Under the pieces are notes generated by a model. The model was not told the DNA's origin, searched no databases, and saw only the letters and a program-made list of their open reading frames with translations. A DNA stretch of 28,056 bases from positions 1 to 28,056 of IMG/VR virus record IMGVR_UViG_3300005915_000084; one strand, given 5' to 3'. Position numbers and translations under genes: made by a program. This document shows, piece by piece, positions 4,782 to 13,589 of the stretch (the first letter of the stretch is position 1; every line of letters begins with the position of its first letter). Source of the DNA: a virus.

Positions 4782-7458
4782 GCCGACTCGGACGCAAGCT
4801 ATTGGCCAACTGTTGAATCATTTGACTCATGCTGATTTGTCGAACCTGTATAACAGTAACATGGAATGTCAAGTAAATGTGGGGCAAGATTCAGGGAATC
4901 GGGTCAACGGTGAATATAAGGGGCGCAAGTGGCACGGGTGGACAGATGGGCTAACCACTTGGAAATCTTTTCGTGTCCCATATTCTGCTAACAAGAACCC
5001 ACACTATGATGATCCTGATATGAGTTTTGATCTCCAGGCTCATGCTGAGGGTATCGGCATGACTGGTTGGGATTGGAAACATCAGCTCAGTAGATGGGTG
5101 GCTTTTGACTTCGATGCTATCATAGGCCACGGAGATTCAGGTAATCAACTCTCGAAAACAGAACTCCAAGAACTCCAGGAAGTTGCACAAACGATTCCAC
5201 ATCTTACAATACGCCGGTCTACATCTGGTCACGGTATACATTTGTACGTGCATCTAGACCCGCCTGTACCTACAGAGAATCACACGGAACACGCTGCGCT
5301 CGCAAGGGCTATACTCGGTCAGCTAGCGGCATTGACGGGATATGACTTCTGTTCGCGTGTAGACGTGTGTGGCAGTAATATGTGGGTGTGGCATCGTAAA
5401 ATGACGGGAACCAATGGCTTAGAGTTATTAAAACAGGGTGAGCCGTTGAATCAGCCACCAGTGAACTGGCGCGATCATCTAAAAGTTATTAAGCAGGGTA
5501 ATCGTCCAGCGCGCATGCAGGACACAAATGACCCATTATCAGAACTTGCCGGGCAACGGGCCATGACAAAATTAGATGACACGCATAAGCAACTCATCAA
5601 TTGGCTCCGTGAGAATAATGCTGTATGGTGGTGGGAACAAGATAAGCATATGCTGGTGACACATACATTTCATCTGGCACAAGCTCATGCTGATTTGAAT
5701 CTAATTGGCTACTATAAAACGATGTCCGAGGGCAAAGAGGCGGGGATCGATCACAACTGTTTCCTGTTTCCTGTGCGTAATGGTGCGTGGTCCTTACGTA
5801 GATACTCGCGTGGCGTGACTGAGGATGCTTCATGGACCCAAGATGGCCAAGGTTGGACACATTGCTACTTCAATAGGCTCCCGGATTTAATGACAGCGTG
5901 TCGGGCCTATGGCGGGTTAGAGGATCAGAAGGGCGGATTCGTCTTCCGCGAGGCTGAGATGGCTATCGCCGCTGCACAACTTATGGGTATAAGTTTGCAG
6001 GTCGATCCCGCGTTCCAGTGTAGGCGGACGATGTTGAAGGAACATAAAGACGGTCGATTGATTATGGAAATCGACCGCGAGCCAAATGACTCACCGGATA
6101 AGATGATTGGTTGGCTCACAGATGGTAAGCAGCCGTGGTCGCGTATCTTCAATTGCAACACTGTTATAACCAAAGATCCCGATACCGCAAACTATGATGA
6201 TTTAGTACGCCATCTTATCACAGCGAATCATGAGGATTCAGGATGGGTCATACATTCTGATGGTAACTGGCGTTATGAACCGATTACGCACATCAAACTG
6301 GGGCTAAAGGCCACGGGCCTGAACCTAAAAGATATTGATAATGTCTTAGGAGCATCAGTATTCCGGGCGTGGCGGTTAGTCAACAAGCCCTTCGAGTCAG
6401 AGTATCCTGGTGACAGAGAATGGAACAGACATGCGGCACAATTCCGCTATATGCCATCGGAGTCTATGGATAATCTAAAATATGGCACTTGGCTCAAGAT
6501 TCTCGATCATTGTGGTAGCGGCCTCAATGATGCGGTTCAACGGAATACTTGGGCACAAGCTAACGGTATACTGACCGGGGCCGATTATCTTAAGTGTTGG
6601 ATTGCTTCGTTGTTCCAAGAACCGACGGAGCCTTTGCCATATCTATTCTTCTATGGCAGCGAGAATAACGGTAAATCGATTTTCCACGAGGCCCTAAGTC
6701 TACTCGTCACACGTGGGTATCAACGTGCCGATTTAGCACTGACTACTCAGTCTGGATTCAACGGCGAGCTAGAAGGTGCCATCTTGTGTGTAGTTGAGGA
6801 AGTGGATTTAAGCAGCAATAAGCAAGCCTACAATCGTATCAAAGACTGGGTAACATCCCGGCAACTCAACGTCAGACATATGTACCGCGCGCCGTACCAC
6901 ATTCCTAATACGACACACTGGGTTCAATGTGCCAATAACAGCGAGTTTTGTCCAGTGTTCCCGGGTGACACACGTATAACACTGTGTTATGTCCCGGCAC
7001 TAGATCCATTTGACATCATACCCAAGAAGGCGATGATCCCGTTGTTGGAGAAGGAAGCATCAGACTTCCTAGCAGCGATACTGGGATTAGAGTTGCCTGT
7101 ATCCCCCGATAGATTAAATGTACCGGTGATTACAACCGTCGAGAAGGAACAAGCACAGCAGCATAATAAATCTGCATTGGTTACTTTTCTGGATGAGTTC
7201 TGTGATTACTCGGCAGGGGCTAAGATTAAAGTTGGAGACTTCCACACGCAGTTTCATACGTGGCTTGATCCAAACGATCGGCCCGATTGGTCGAAGCAGT
7301 CAATGGCTCGTCGCCTACCGCCGGAGTACCCAAAAGGCCGGCAGCATAAAGACGGGCAACATTACATCGGCAACATAGCTTGGAAGGGTGTAGCCCCCAC
7401 AGATATAGCCGCCAATAAGTATGTTTTACGCGGCCTATACTTGGAGGCATTAGACTAA
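4780..7458 (+). CDS. Primase-helicase (AEP primase plus SF3/D5-like helicase)
   Basis: An 892-residue replication protein. The N-terminal half is an archaeo-eukaryotic-type primase: the metal-binding DFD motif is at 110-112 (VAFDFD), the SxH-type motif SGH at 149-151 and a likely third acid, D195, in VDVCGSNMWVW. The C-terminal part is a superfamily 3 / D5-like helicase: Walker A GSENNGKS at 626-633, Walker B ILCVVEEVD at 668-676, motif C with N719/N720 in QCANNSE, and a downstream arginine (GDTRITL) as candidate arginine finger. Such fusions prime and unwind at phage and plasmid origins, which suits its place beside the candidate origin. It is the first gene of the rightward operon; the ATG has GGAGA 10 nt upstream, inside an inverted repeat that could control translation. 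Confidence 0.92.
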   Translation: MPTRTQAIGQLLNHLTHADLSNLYNSNMECQVNVGQDSGNRVNGEYKGRKWHGWTDGLTTWKSFRVPYSANKNPHYDDPDMSFDLQAHAEGIGMTGWDWKHQLSRWVAFDFDAIIGHGDSGNQLSKTELQELQEVAQTIPHLTIRRSTSGHGIHLYVHLDPPVPTENHTEHAALARAILGQLAALTGYDFCSRVDVCGSNMWVWHRKMTGTNGLELLKQGEPLNQPPVNWRDHLKVIKQGNRPARMQDTNDPLSELAGQRAMTKLDDTHKQLINWLRENNAVWWWEQDKHMLVTHTFHLAQAHADLNLIGYYKTMSEGKEAGIDHNCFLFPVRNGAWSLRRYSRGVTEDASWTQDGQGWTHCYFNRLPDLMTACRAYGGLEDQKGGFVFREAEMAIAAAQLMGISLQVDPAFQCRRTMLKEHKDGRLIMEIDREPNDSPDKMIGWLTDGKQPWSRIFNCNTVITKDPDTANYDDLVRHLITANHEDSGWVIHSDGNWRYEPITHIKLGLKATGLNLKDIDNVLGASVFRAWRLVNKPFESEYPGDREWNRHAAQFRYMPSESMDNLKYGTWLKILDHCGSGLNDAVQRNTWAQANGILTGADYLKCWIASLFQEPTEPLPYLFFYGSENNGKSIFHEALSLLVTRGYQRADLALTTQSGFNGELEGAILCVVEEVDLSSNKQAYNRIKDWVTSRQLNVRHMYRAPYHIPNTTHWVQCANNSEFCPVFPGDTRITLCYVPALDPFDIIPKKAMIPLLEKEASDFLAAILGLELPVSPDRLNVPVITTVEKEQAQQHNKSALVTFLDEFCDYSAGAKIKVGDFHTQFHTWLDPNDRPDWSKQSMARRLPPEYPKGRQHKDGQHYIGNIAWKGVAPTDIAANKYVLRGLYLEALD

Positions 7459-7649
7459 TGTTACGTGAGCTACTCGACAAATTAACAGCCGAACAGCAGA
7501 AGCTGCTGCTGTACTCCTTAGAGGAAGGGGCATCACGTTATATACGTGTCGGTGAGAAACAATTCATCGGCGTTAATGTCACTGGTATCCCCAATTTAAG
7601 GATACTAGATACACGGAATCAGTGGGCAGGTGGAGAGATGATCGAATGA
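7458..7649 (+). CDS. Small hypothetical protein, 63 aa
   Basis: A 63-residue protein that I do not recognise. The first 24 residues form a probable amphipathic helix (LRELLDKLTAEQQKLLLYSL), followed by a short mixed region with no motif. It is likely real: its ATG overlaps the primase stop (TAATG), a good GGAGG lies 10 nt upstream, and its TGA overlaps the next gene's ATG. It could be a small regulator or a helicase/primase partner, but that rests only on position. Confidence 0.65.
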   Translation: MLRELLDKLTAEQQKLLLYSLEEGASRYIRVGEKQFIGVNVTGIPNLRILDTRNQWAGGEMIE

Positions 7650-8269
7650 GTAAGGAAACACGAGATCGCGATACTGAAGATATACGCGTACAGCATCGTC
7701 GAGAAGAATTAGACCAGATTGAAGCCGATTTAGATTTTGATGAAATTGAATCACGAATGTACCGTGCAGACCGTGAACGAGGCCGCAAAGACGACAAAGA
7801 TAAGACACGTTGGGATTTACTTAATCAAGAGGTGCTTCGTGGGGTGGCTAATGTCTTAACATTCGGTGCCAAGAAATATGATGATAACAACTGGATGCAT
7901 GTAGAACATGCTGAGTCCAGATATTATGCAGCCATGATGCGACATCTCGACCGGCATCGACTAGGTGCGGAACGGGATCCCGAATCGGGCCGGCCGCATT
8001 GGGCACATTTCATGTGTAACGCGATGTTCTTGGCATGGTTCATGCAGAAGGATCTTGCTATGGGAACCATAGATACCAAGCCGCCATGTAATGATTGTGT
8101 GGCGGGCTTCTGGTGGCGAGATGGCAAGAAACTATTACCAGAAGGACTTCCTGACCCCGGCGCTATTGCTGTGTCGCCAACCATCTACCATGAATCCGAG
8201 ACACCGCCGCCGGGTTCTTATATCCATGAGTATGCGTTTTGTCCCGAGTGTGGAGAGAGAATAGACTGA
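7646..8269 (+). CDS. dATP/dGTP diphosphohydrolase-like protein with C-terminal zinc ribbon
   Basis: A 207-residue protein. Residues 54-125 (TRWDLL, VLTFGAKKYDDNNW, AAMMRHLDRHRLGAERDPESG) match the phage family annotated as dATP/dGTP diphosphohydrolase N-terminal domain (formerly DUF5664), related to MazG-type all-alpha NTP pyrophosphohydrolases that convert dNTPs to dNMP and pyrophosphate. The first 50 residues are highly charged. The C-terminus carries C148xxC151 and C199xxC202, a likely zinc ribbon. I chose the ATG at 7646, which overlaps the previous stop as ATGA and follows GGTGGAGA, over an upstream in-frame GTG at 7622. The role would be to shape the dNTP pool during replication, possibly in connection with base choice or modification; this is inferred from family and operon. 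Confidence 0.75.
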   Translation: MSKETRDRDTEDIRVQHRREELDQIEADLDFDEIESRMYRADRERGRKDDKDKTRWDLLNQEVLRGVANVLTFGAKKYDDNNWMHVEHAESRYYAAMMRHLDRHRLGAERDPESGRPHWAHFMCNAMFLAWFMQKDLAMGTIDTKPPCNDCVAGFWWRDGKKLLPEGLPDPGAIAVSPTIYHESETPPPGSYIHEYAFCPECGERID

Positions 8270-9144
8270 TGAACCTACTCGACGCCTTCAATGATCTAAA
8301 TAATCAGACAGCCCGCTCGGGTGACAAGAAAGTTCTTCGGGCGCCATTTGGTTATCCTGGTGGGAAATCACGATCAATTAAGCATATCTTGCCGCTACTG
8401 CCCTATCGAGATATCTATGTCGAACCTTTCGGTGGATCGGGCGCGGTACTGATTGCGCGGAATTCGTGTAAGCTGGAAGTGTTCAATGATCGCTACGCGG
8501 GTGTTATTGCTTTCTATCGATGCATCCGTGACGGCAACAAGTTAAATCAGCTCATTGATCGCCTTGAACTGTCTATGCATGCCCGCGAAGAATTCGTGTG
8601 GTGTAAAGCTACTTGGGAAGGGTGTGCTGATGATGTAGAACGTGCTGCTCGCTGGTACTGTATGATGCGGATATCTTTTGGTGCCAAGGGCCGCAACTGG
8701 GGACGGGCAACTGGCATCGAAGGCAGCTTAGTCGGTGCTATAACAGGCAAACTGCCACTGTTTCCGCGTATCCATGAACGTATGTGTAATGTACAAATTG
8801 AGAATCAGGATTGGGCAGACTGCATACAAGACTATGACGATGAGGATGCCGTCTTTTATCTTGATCCGCCGTACCTGAACTCAGATGGCAGTATGTATAA
8901 AAACAAAATGCTGCCAGATGATCATCGACGACTGCTAGATACCGTGATGGATATGTCAGCCTTCGTAGCGGTATCTGGTTTCCCGAATCCGCTTTACGAT
9001 AGCTACAACTGGGATGGGGCGTTTGAGTGGCAAGTAACCTCAACGATTAAGGGTCTAAATACCGGCGATGGTAACAACAAGGGTCATCTGCGACACCTTG
9101 AGACCCGTGATAAGCAAACCGAACGTCTTTGGATTAAGGAGTAA
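8269..9144 (+). CDS. D12-class DNA adenine-N6 methyltransferase (Dam-like)
   Basis: A 291-residue enzyme predicted to transfer a methyl group from S-adenosylmethionine to adenine N6 in DNA. It shows the class alpha order of motifs: GYPGGKS at 28-34, motif I VEPFGGSGAV at 51-60 and catalytic DPPY at 199-202. The ATG at 8269 overlaps the preceding stop (TGATG) and has GGAGAGAGA just upstream, so it is preferred over the in-frame codon at 8239. Length fits the Dam family. No restriction endonuclease is nearby, so it is an orphan that may protect phage DNA or mark strands; target specificity (GATC or other) cannot be read from the sequence. Confidence 0.93.
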   Translation: MNLLDAFNDLNNQTARSGDKKVLRAPFGYPGGKSRSIKHILPLLPYRDIYVEPFGGSGAVLIARNSCKLEVFNDRYAGVIAFYRCIRDGNKLNQLIDRLELSMHAREEFVWCKATWEGCADDVERAARWYCMMRISFGAKGRNWGRATGIEGSLVGAITGKLPLFPRIHERMCNVQIENQDWADCIQDYDDEDAVFYLDPPYLNSDGSMYKNKMLPDDHRRLLDTVMDMSAFVAVSGFPNPLYDSYNWDGAFEWQVTSTIKGLNTGDGNNKGHLRHLETRDKQTERLWIKE

Positions 9145-9150
9145 TATGCC

Positions 9151-9780
9151 GTGGCTAAGTGTATGCACCATTGGAACGGGAATCAGGTATGTGCTATTGA
9201 TACAGAGACGACGGGCCTGGACCCCAGTAGACATGAGATTTGGCAAATCAGCATCCTGCCACTGGATTCAAACTTCCGGCCTCGTCAAGACGTGATGCCG
9301 TTTTACATCGAGATGCAGATTGAGAATCCTAATGGTATTGACCCTGATGCAATAAGAATGAATCGGGAGCAACTATCTAGAGCTATGGACCTCGGCCATG
9401 ATCCTCTCAAAGCTATTGATATGCTGCGAGAATGGATCACAAAACTCAAGTTGCCCGTTACGAGATGGGGTAATCCACATAAGATCATTCCCCTGGGTCA
9501 CAATTTTGCGTTTGATAGGGCATTCATGCAGCGGTGGCTTACTGTGGATACTTATGATGAGTTCTTCCACTATCATTATAAGGACTCCATGCTAACTGCC
9601 CAGTTCATGAATGACCGGGCAGCTATGCATGGAGCGAAAGTACCCTACTCGAAAGTAGGTCTACAATGGTTAGCCACAAAACTTAAGATTCAGACGGAAC
9701 GGGCGCACGATTCTCTTCAGGACTGCATTGCGACTGCTGAGGTATATCGTCTACTCTGCTCACAGGGAGTTTGGGGGTGA
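9151..9780 (+). CDS. DnaQ-like 3'-5' exonuclease (DEDDh type)
   Basis: A 209-residue RNase-H-fold exonuclease. Exo I is DTE at 17-19 (AIDTETTGL), Exo II holds N118 and D122 in GHNFAFDRAFM, and Exo III holds H186 and D191 in AHDSLQDCIA, making it the DEDDh subtype of DnaQ/epsilon. It probably proofreads or trims DNA in replication or repair. The start is a GTG at 9151, nine nt after a strong AAGGAG; an ATG at 9146 is out of frame. It closes the rightward operon, and its final 98 nt overlap the 3' end of the convergent glycosyltransferase gene with no room for a terminator between them. Confidence 0.92.
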   Translation: MAKCMHHWNGNQVCAIDTETTGLDPSRHEIWQISILPLDSNFRPRQDVMPFYIEMQIENPNGIDPDAIRMNREQLSRAMDLGHDPLKAIDMLREWITKLKLPVTRWGNPHKIIPLGHNFAFDRAFMQRWLTVDTYDEFFHYHYKDSMLTAQFMNDRAAMHGAKVPYSKVGLQWLATKLKIQTERAHDSLQDCIATAEVYRLLCSQGVWG

Positions 9781-11074
9781 GCCAAATAGTAGACATGCCC
9801 CCGAGTTCGGCATCAATTTTGGCCCGGTGCGCTAAGAATCTATTAGGCGAGCCGCCGTGATGATCAGGAGCATAGCCTATGCAACGTGCATAGGCTGTCT
9901 CTTGATTTACGCAGGCATCAAAACACAACATAGTAAATTGCTTGACGCCCAGTTTCTTAGCTATCCTGATAGCGCATAAGACTGTTAGCGAACTGGAACT
10001 CATCTCCAGATCTACCGGATGGAAGATGATTTTATCCTTGAAGTCCGAGTAGAAATGTCTTGACTGATAGGCCACAAACAACTTGCCTCTGGCAGGTCTA
10101 CATGTACCCTGCAAACTAGTATCCTGTTGCGCGCCGTACACAGGATTTGGTAGATTCAAGCTTTCTACCTTGTGTATAGCATCATTCATCGCAATAACGG
10201 GCCACTTGCGATTAGAGAAATCCGCAGTAGATAGTTCATCTAAGCTTGGACCTTTCCCCACCAAGTAACAACCCCGCCTCTCAAAGTATTCCCTTTCGCT
10301 CCCAAACAGTTGCGATCCCTCGGAATTAGGGTACCATCTCAGCGTACCCGGCACCCTCGTGTACCGAAGATCCAAATACTCCGTGACTTGTTTGTTGCTT
10401 CGTGGAATCCAGATAGTACCATCTGCGGCTCTTCGAATCCGCATACCATATAATTCTGTGGGGACATCCTTGAAGGTATGTACGAACTTCTCTTCTGGCA
10501 TATTCACGGTCTCCTTAAATCTGCGGCTGGCTTGATTATGTGTGATGATGGGTGTAGTATCACCTATACCCATATCTTTGTCAAAGATCTTACAATAGAT
10601 GGCGGGAATATTCGCAATCGTAAGTTCCCCAATCATGAAATATTTAGCCAACACACCGGCTAAAATACGCTGATCCCATACCGTAGGGGAATTCTTCTGG
10701 GCTGCTACCCATAATCCCACTAATTGTCGCGCCCGTTCGGTATTTTTCAGAAAAATCGTGCCACTAAGTAGTTCTTTACCGTCTTTATAGTGGACGCCAA
10801 TATCCGCTTCGAGTTCTCTGAAATAATCTAACGACCCGGTCACGGTAGCATCGGCGTCGATATACAGAATATTGTCTGTTGGGAACAACTTCAGCATGTC
10901 AGCCAGAAACTCGGGCTTAATCCCGCAGTTTGATACCCAATCTCCGCGTGACGGGTAGCCAGCTATATGATGCTTAACACCATTTTCTAGCAACGAGGCC
11001 CGTAATAGTTCTACTTCTTGCTGGTATGGCGTATCTATTGTATAGAAAGCTACGACACGTATGCTATTCACCAA
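9683..11074 (-). CDS. Two-domain protein: nucleotide-sugar glycosyltransferase plus GPSL-motif domain
   Basis: A 463-residue protein. The N-terminal domain (about 1-200) is GT-A-like, with the metal-binding DAD at 73-75 in LYIDADATVTG, a usual feature of glycosyltransferases acting on NDP-sugars. The C-terminal domain (about 270-440) opens with VGKGPSLDEL at 272-281, followed by PVIAMNDAI. A glycine-rich GxGPSL loop followed by an N/ND motif is seen in DUF115/MptE-like and sialyltransferase-like proteins of the GT-B or GT29 type; I cannot decide between them. It is the last gene of the leftward operon: its ATG overlaps the previous gene by 11 nt, and its last 33 codons overlap the exonuclease gene on the other strand. 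The predicted product seems to end naturally near STIWLTP, with a low-complexity extension after it. Confidence 0.8.
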   Translation of the reverse strand: MVNSIRVVAFYTIDTPYQQEVELLRASLLENGVKHHIAGYPSRGDWVSNCGIKPEFLADMLKLFPTDNILYIDADATVTGSLDYFRELEADIGVHYKDGKELLSGTIFLKNTERARQLVGLWVAAQKNSPTVWDQRILAGVLAKYFMIGELTIANIPAIYCKIFDKDMGIGDTTPIITHNQASRRFKETVNMPEEKFVHTFKDVPTELYGMRIRRAADGTIWIPRSNKQVTEYLDLRYTRVPGTLRWYPNSEGSQLFGSEREYFERRGCYLVGKGPSLDELSTADFSNRKWPVIAMNDAIHKVESLNLPNPVYGAQQDTSLQGTCRPARGKLFVAYQSRHFYSDFKDKIIFHPVDLEMSSSSLTVLCAIRIAKKLGVKQFTMLCFDACVNQETAYARCIGYAPDHHGGSPNRFLAHRAKIDAELGGMSTIWLTPKLPVSRVDDIPQQSQCSPEENRAPVPSES

Positions 11075-13589
11075 ACACCCCCTCGGTCAAGATGGTAAAT
11101 GTGTTATCATGCTCGCTACAAGTATCTTCGGACAGGAGGTTATTGTATTTTTGCGCGATATCACTACCACCAAACCAGTGTAGACCTACTGTATCCTTGT
11201 GTAATTGGCCTAAATTATATCTACGCTCGAATACACAACGCATACGACTATACGGCCAGGGGTATACAGTATGCATCGGGATGTTATAGAAACTTAACTC
11301 CGGGTACGTTTCTTTTAAATCCTCCCAGGCAGATCTGTATGTTAGAGCCTTGCTGAATTCTGGGCCATACAGCATCCAATAAATCGAACGGCACCCGACA
11401 CACTGATACTTCTCCGGGTTATAGCAACTGTATGCAAACTTAGCTACATCCCGGAAGAATGGATTATTGGGTGTCGAAAACATAAATCCAATCAACAGAT
11501 TCGTGCCATCGGAACATACCCCAGTGTTATGGCTTCCAGCTACCATACTATCGTGTAATGCATCTAGGCTACGCAGAAACAGAATATCGAAATCTGCGTA
11601 CCAGCCGCCTTCTTCCGCCAGGGTCATCCATTTGAAGAAATTACTCTTATGCGATGGCCCCATTGTATCAGGTAATCTGTCGTAGTAGGCCGGCGGCTCC
11701 CAATTCTCATCGATGGTTATGGGCAACTTACGGGCTTGGTCCATATAGTCTGGCCCGGTATACGCAAAGAAATCTTGAAAGTTGTCATTTTTCCACGGTT
11801 TCCCAGTAATTGCTGCTTGTGCCAGATGCAATGTAACTTGCCAGTTGGGATTCGTCTTACAGAAACTTTTGAGCGTAAGATACCGTAGCCAGGACAACGG
11901 GCTGCTACCCCAAAACAGATGCATGTGTCTCGGTATTTCCGACTGGGCAAGCGATTGACTGAGGATTGGCTGATGTACCAGCTTAAGTAAATCAGTATCG
12001 GGTGCGACTGACTGCCGTGGTTGCAGTGCTGGTGCTAAAGTTGGTAGTACCTTAGCGACTGTAGCCGTGAAAGTGTTCTTATATCCGCCATAATTACCGG
12101 CATTCATGGCGCTATTATACTTCTGTGACAGTGGGTCACCACCATACCAATGTATACCTACCGTTTCATCTGGCAACTCGTGGGTTTGCTCGAACACACA
12201 ATCCAAACTATTGTAGAACCAGGGGTATATCTGCTGTGTCGGTATCCGGTATACCGTAAGATCGGGATATTTGTTCTCGACCTCGGTTAGGGCCGGACGC
12301 GTAGTCAGTATTCTGCGATAATCTTTACCATATAGCATGCGGTAGATAGCATGTATACCCGCGCACTGGTACTTCGTTGGCGTGTAACAGGTATAAGCCA
12401 TCTGTGCCGCGTCCTTAAAGAACGCATTATCCGGCGTCGAACACATGAATCCAATCAGTAGATTCACGCCATCGAAACAGATGCCTGTATTAACAGACCG
12501 GTTCTCCATGACTTCCGCAAGCGGATTCAGACTTTTGACATACAGTATATCTAGATCCGAGTACCAGCCACCTTGTGTAGCTAGTGTAGTCCACTTGAAG
12601 AAATTACTCTGGTGGGAGGCACAGATATCCTTAGGAGTATTCTCAAATCCAGCGGGTGGCTGCCAGTTATCATCCAAAGTTAGCGGCAACTTATCCAATT
12701 GATTCGTATAATCCCTACCGCTGTATGCGAAGAAATCTTGAGTATTGTGTTCATCCCACGTTTTATCGGTGATGGCTGCGCTAGATCGATGCAGTGTAGC
12801 CTGCCAGTCAGGATTTGTTGCACAGAAACTTTGTAGCGTTAGATACCGCATCCAAGACAGCGGGCTGTCGCCCCAGAAGAAATGCATATGCTTGGGGATA
12901 CGGGCCTCTGGTTTCGATTTACTGGGGGCTAGAGTGACGGGGGCTACGATCGTATCCGTTGTTGGCTTCTTATATCTACCTATATTCTCGCGGAACTGTT
13001 GAATCGTAGGCGGATTCCCGCCGTACTTCAAGGGGTGCCACACAGGTAACTCGCCGCTATAAGCTAGGCTTTCCTCAAATATCGGCGAACTAAATAGCTT
13101 GCCGCCAGCAGCTTCAACACTAGCGCTATACACAGGATCGAACTCACCGGGATTATCGGAGTGTAATAACCCGATTTTATCAATCACGCTTCGTGAGGTG
13201 ATATTACAACCACCCCGCACGTAAGCATACCGCTTATCCGGGGAATCGTTACCCACAAGTAACTGTTCACCCGCAGCCCGCTGCGCACGATTAATCAGAT
13301 CCTCGACATCAAAGACTATTGCATCCATATCCAGGCGTATCACAACATCGTAATTATTCCGCCGCTTGAGTAACGTGAACAGCGTGTTACCCTTAACGCA
13401 GAAGTCATTTATACACGAGATGTGATGCCCGCGATATAGTTCCCGAACGCGATTAATACTACCGCCAGAACACAGGAAATAGAAGTCATAGCGGGCACTA
13501 ATATCCTGAAGCGACTTGTTAGCTTCGATGAACTTAGCCACTGCGGGATCGCAACAACTCCAAAAGATGGGCTTACACAAATGATTCAT
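11064..13589 (-). CDS. Triple glycosyltransferase with two tandem GT32-like modules
   Basis: An 841-residue protein with three catalytic-looking domains. The N-terminal domain (1 to about 225) has DMD at 87-89 in VIRLDMDAIVFD. Two modules of about 270 residues then follow, beginning at residues 231 and 552 with the near-identical IPKHMHFFWG and IPRHMHLFWG; each has a DxD (DLD at 345-347, DFD at 666-668) after SNFFKW and GGWY, matching the GT32/DXD sugar-binding class. Their strong similarity shows an internal duplication. I placed the start at 13589, which has AAGGGG about 9 nt upstream and overlaps the radical SAM gene by 17 nt; an in-frame start at 13757 would overlap it by 185 nt. The three active sites may build a short glycan in sequence. 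Confidence 0.88.
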   Translation of the reverse strand: MNHLCKPIFWSCCDPAVAKFIEANKSLQDISARYDFYFLCSGGSINRVRELYRGHHISCINDFCVKGNTLFTLLKRRNNYDVVIRLDMDAIVFDVEDLINRAQRAAGEQLLVGNDSPDKRYAYVRGGCNITSRSVIDKIGLLHSDNPGEFDPVYSASVEAAGGKLFSSPIFEESLAYSGELPVWHPLKYGGNPPTIQQFRENIGRYKKPTTDTIVAPVTLAPSKSKPEARIPKHMHFFWGDSPLSWMRYLTLQSFCATNPDWQATLHRSSAAITDKTWDEHNTQDFFAYSGRDYTNQLDKLPLTLDDNWQPPAGFENTPKDICASHQSNFFKWTTLATQGGWYSDLDILYVKSLNPLAEVMENRSVNTGICFDGVNLLIGFMCSTPDNAFFKDAAQMAYTCYTPTKYQCAGIHAIYRMLYGKDYRRILTTRPALTEVENKYPDLTVYRIPTQQIYPWFYNSLDCVFEQTHELPDETVGIHWYGGDPLSQKYNSAMNAGNYGGYKNTFTATVAKVLPTLAPALQPRQSVAPDTDLLKLVHQPILSQSLAQSEIPRHMHLFWGSSPLSWLRYLTLKSFCKTNPNWQVTLHLAQAAITGKPWKNDNFQDFFAYTGPDYMDQARKLPITIDENWEPPAYYDRLPDTMGPSHKSNFFKWMTLAEEGGWYADFDILFLRSLDALHDSMVAGSHNTGVCSDGTNLLIGFMFSTPNNPFFRDVAKFAYSCYNPEKYQCVGCRSIYWMLYGPEFSKALTYRSAWEDLKETYPELSFYNIPMHTVYPWPYSRMRCVFERRYNLGQLHKDTVGLHWFGGSDIAQKYNNLLSEDTCSEHDNTFTILTEGVFGE

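Noticed and set aside
9758-9782. Possible terminator hairpin GCTCAC/GTGAGC at the convergent operon ends
   Set aside because: Only 6 bp with a 13-nt loop and no T-run on either strand, and it lies inside coding sequence of both genes.
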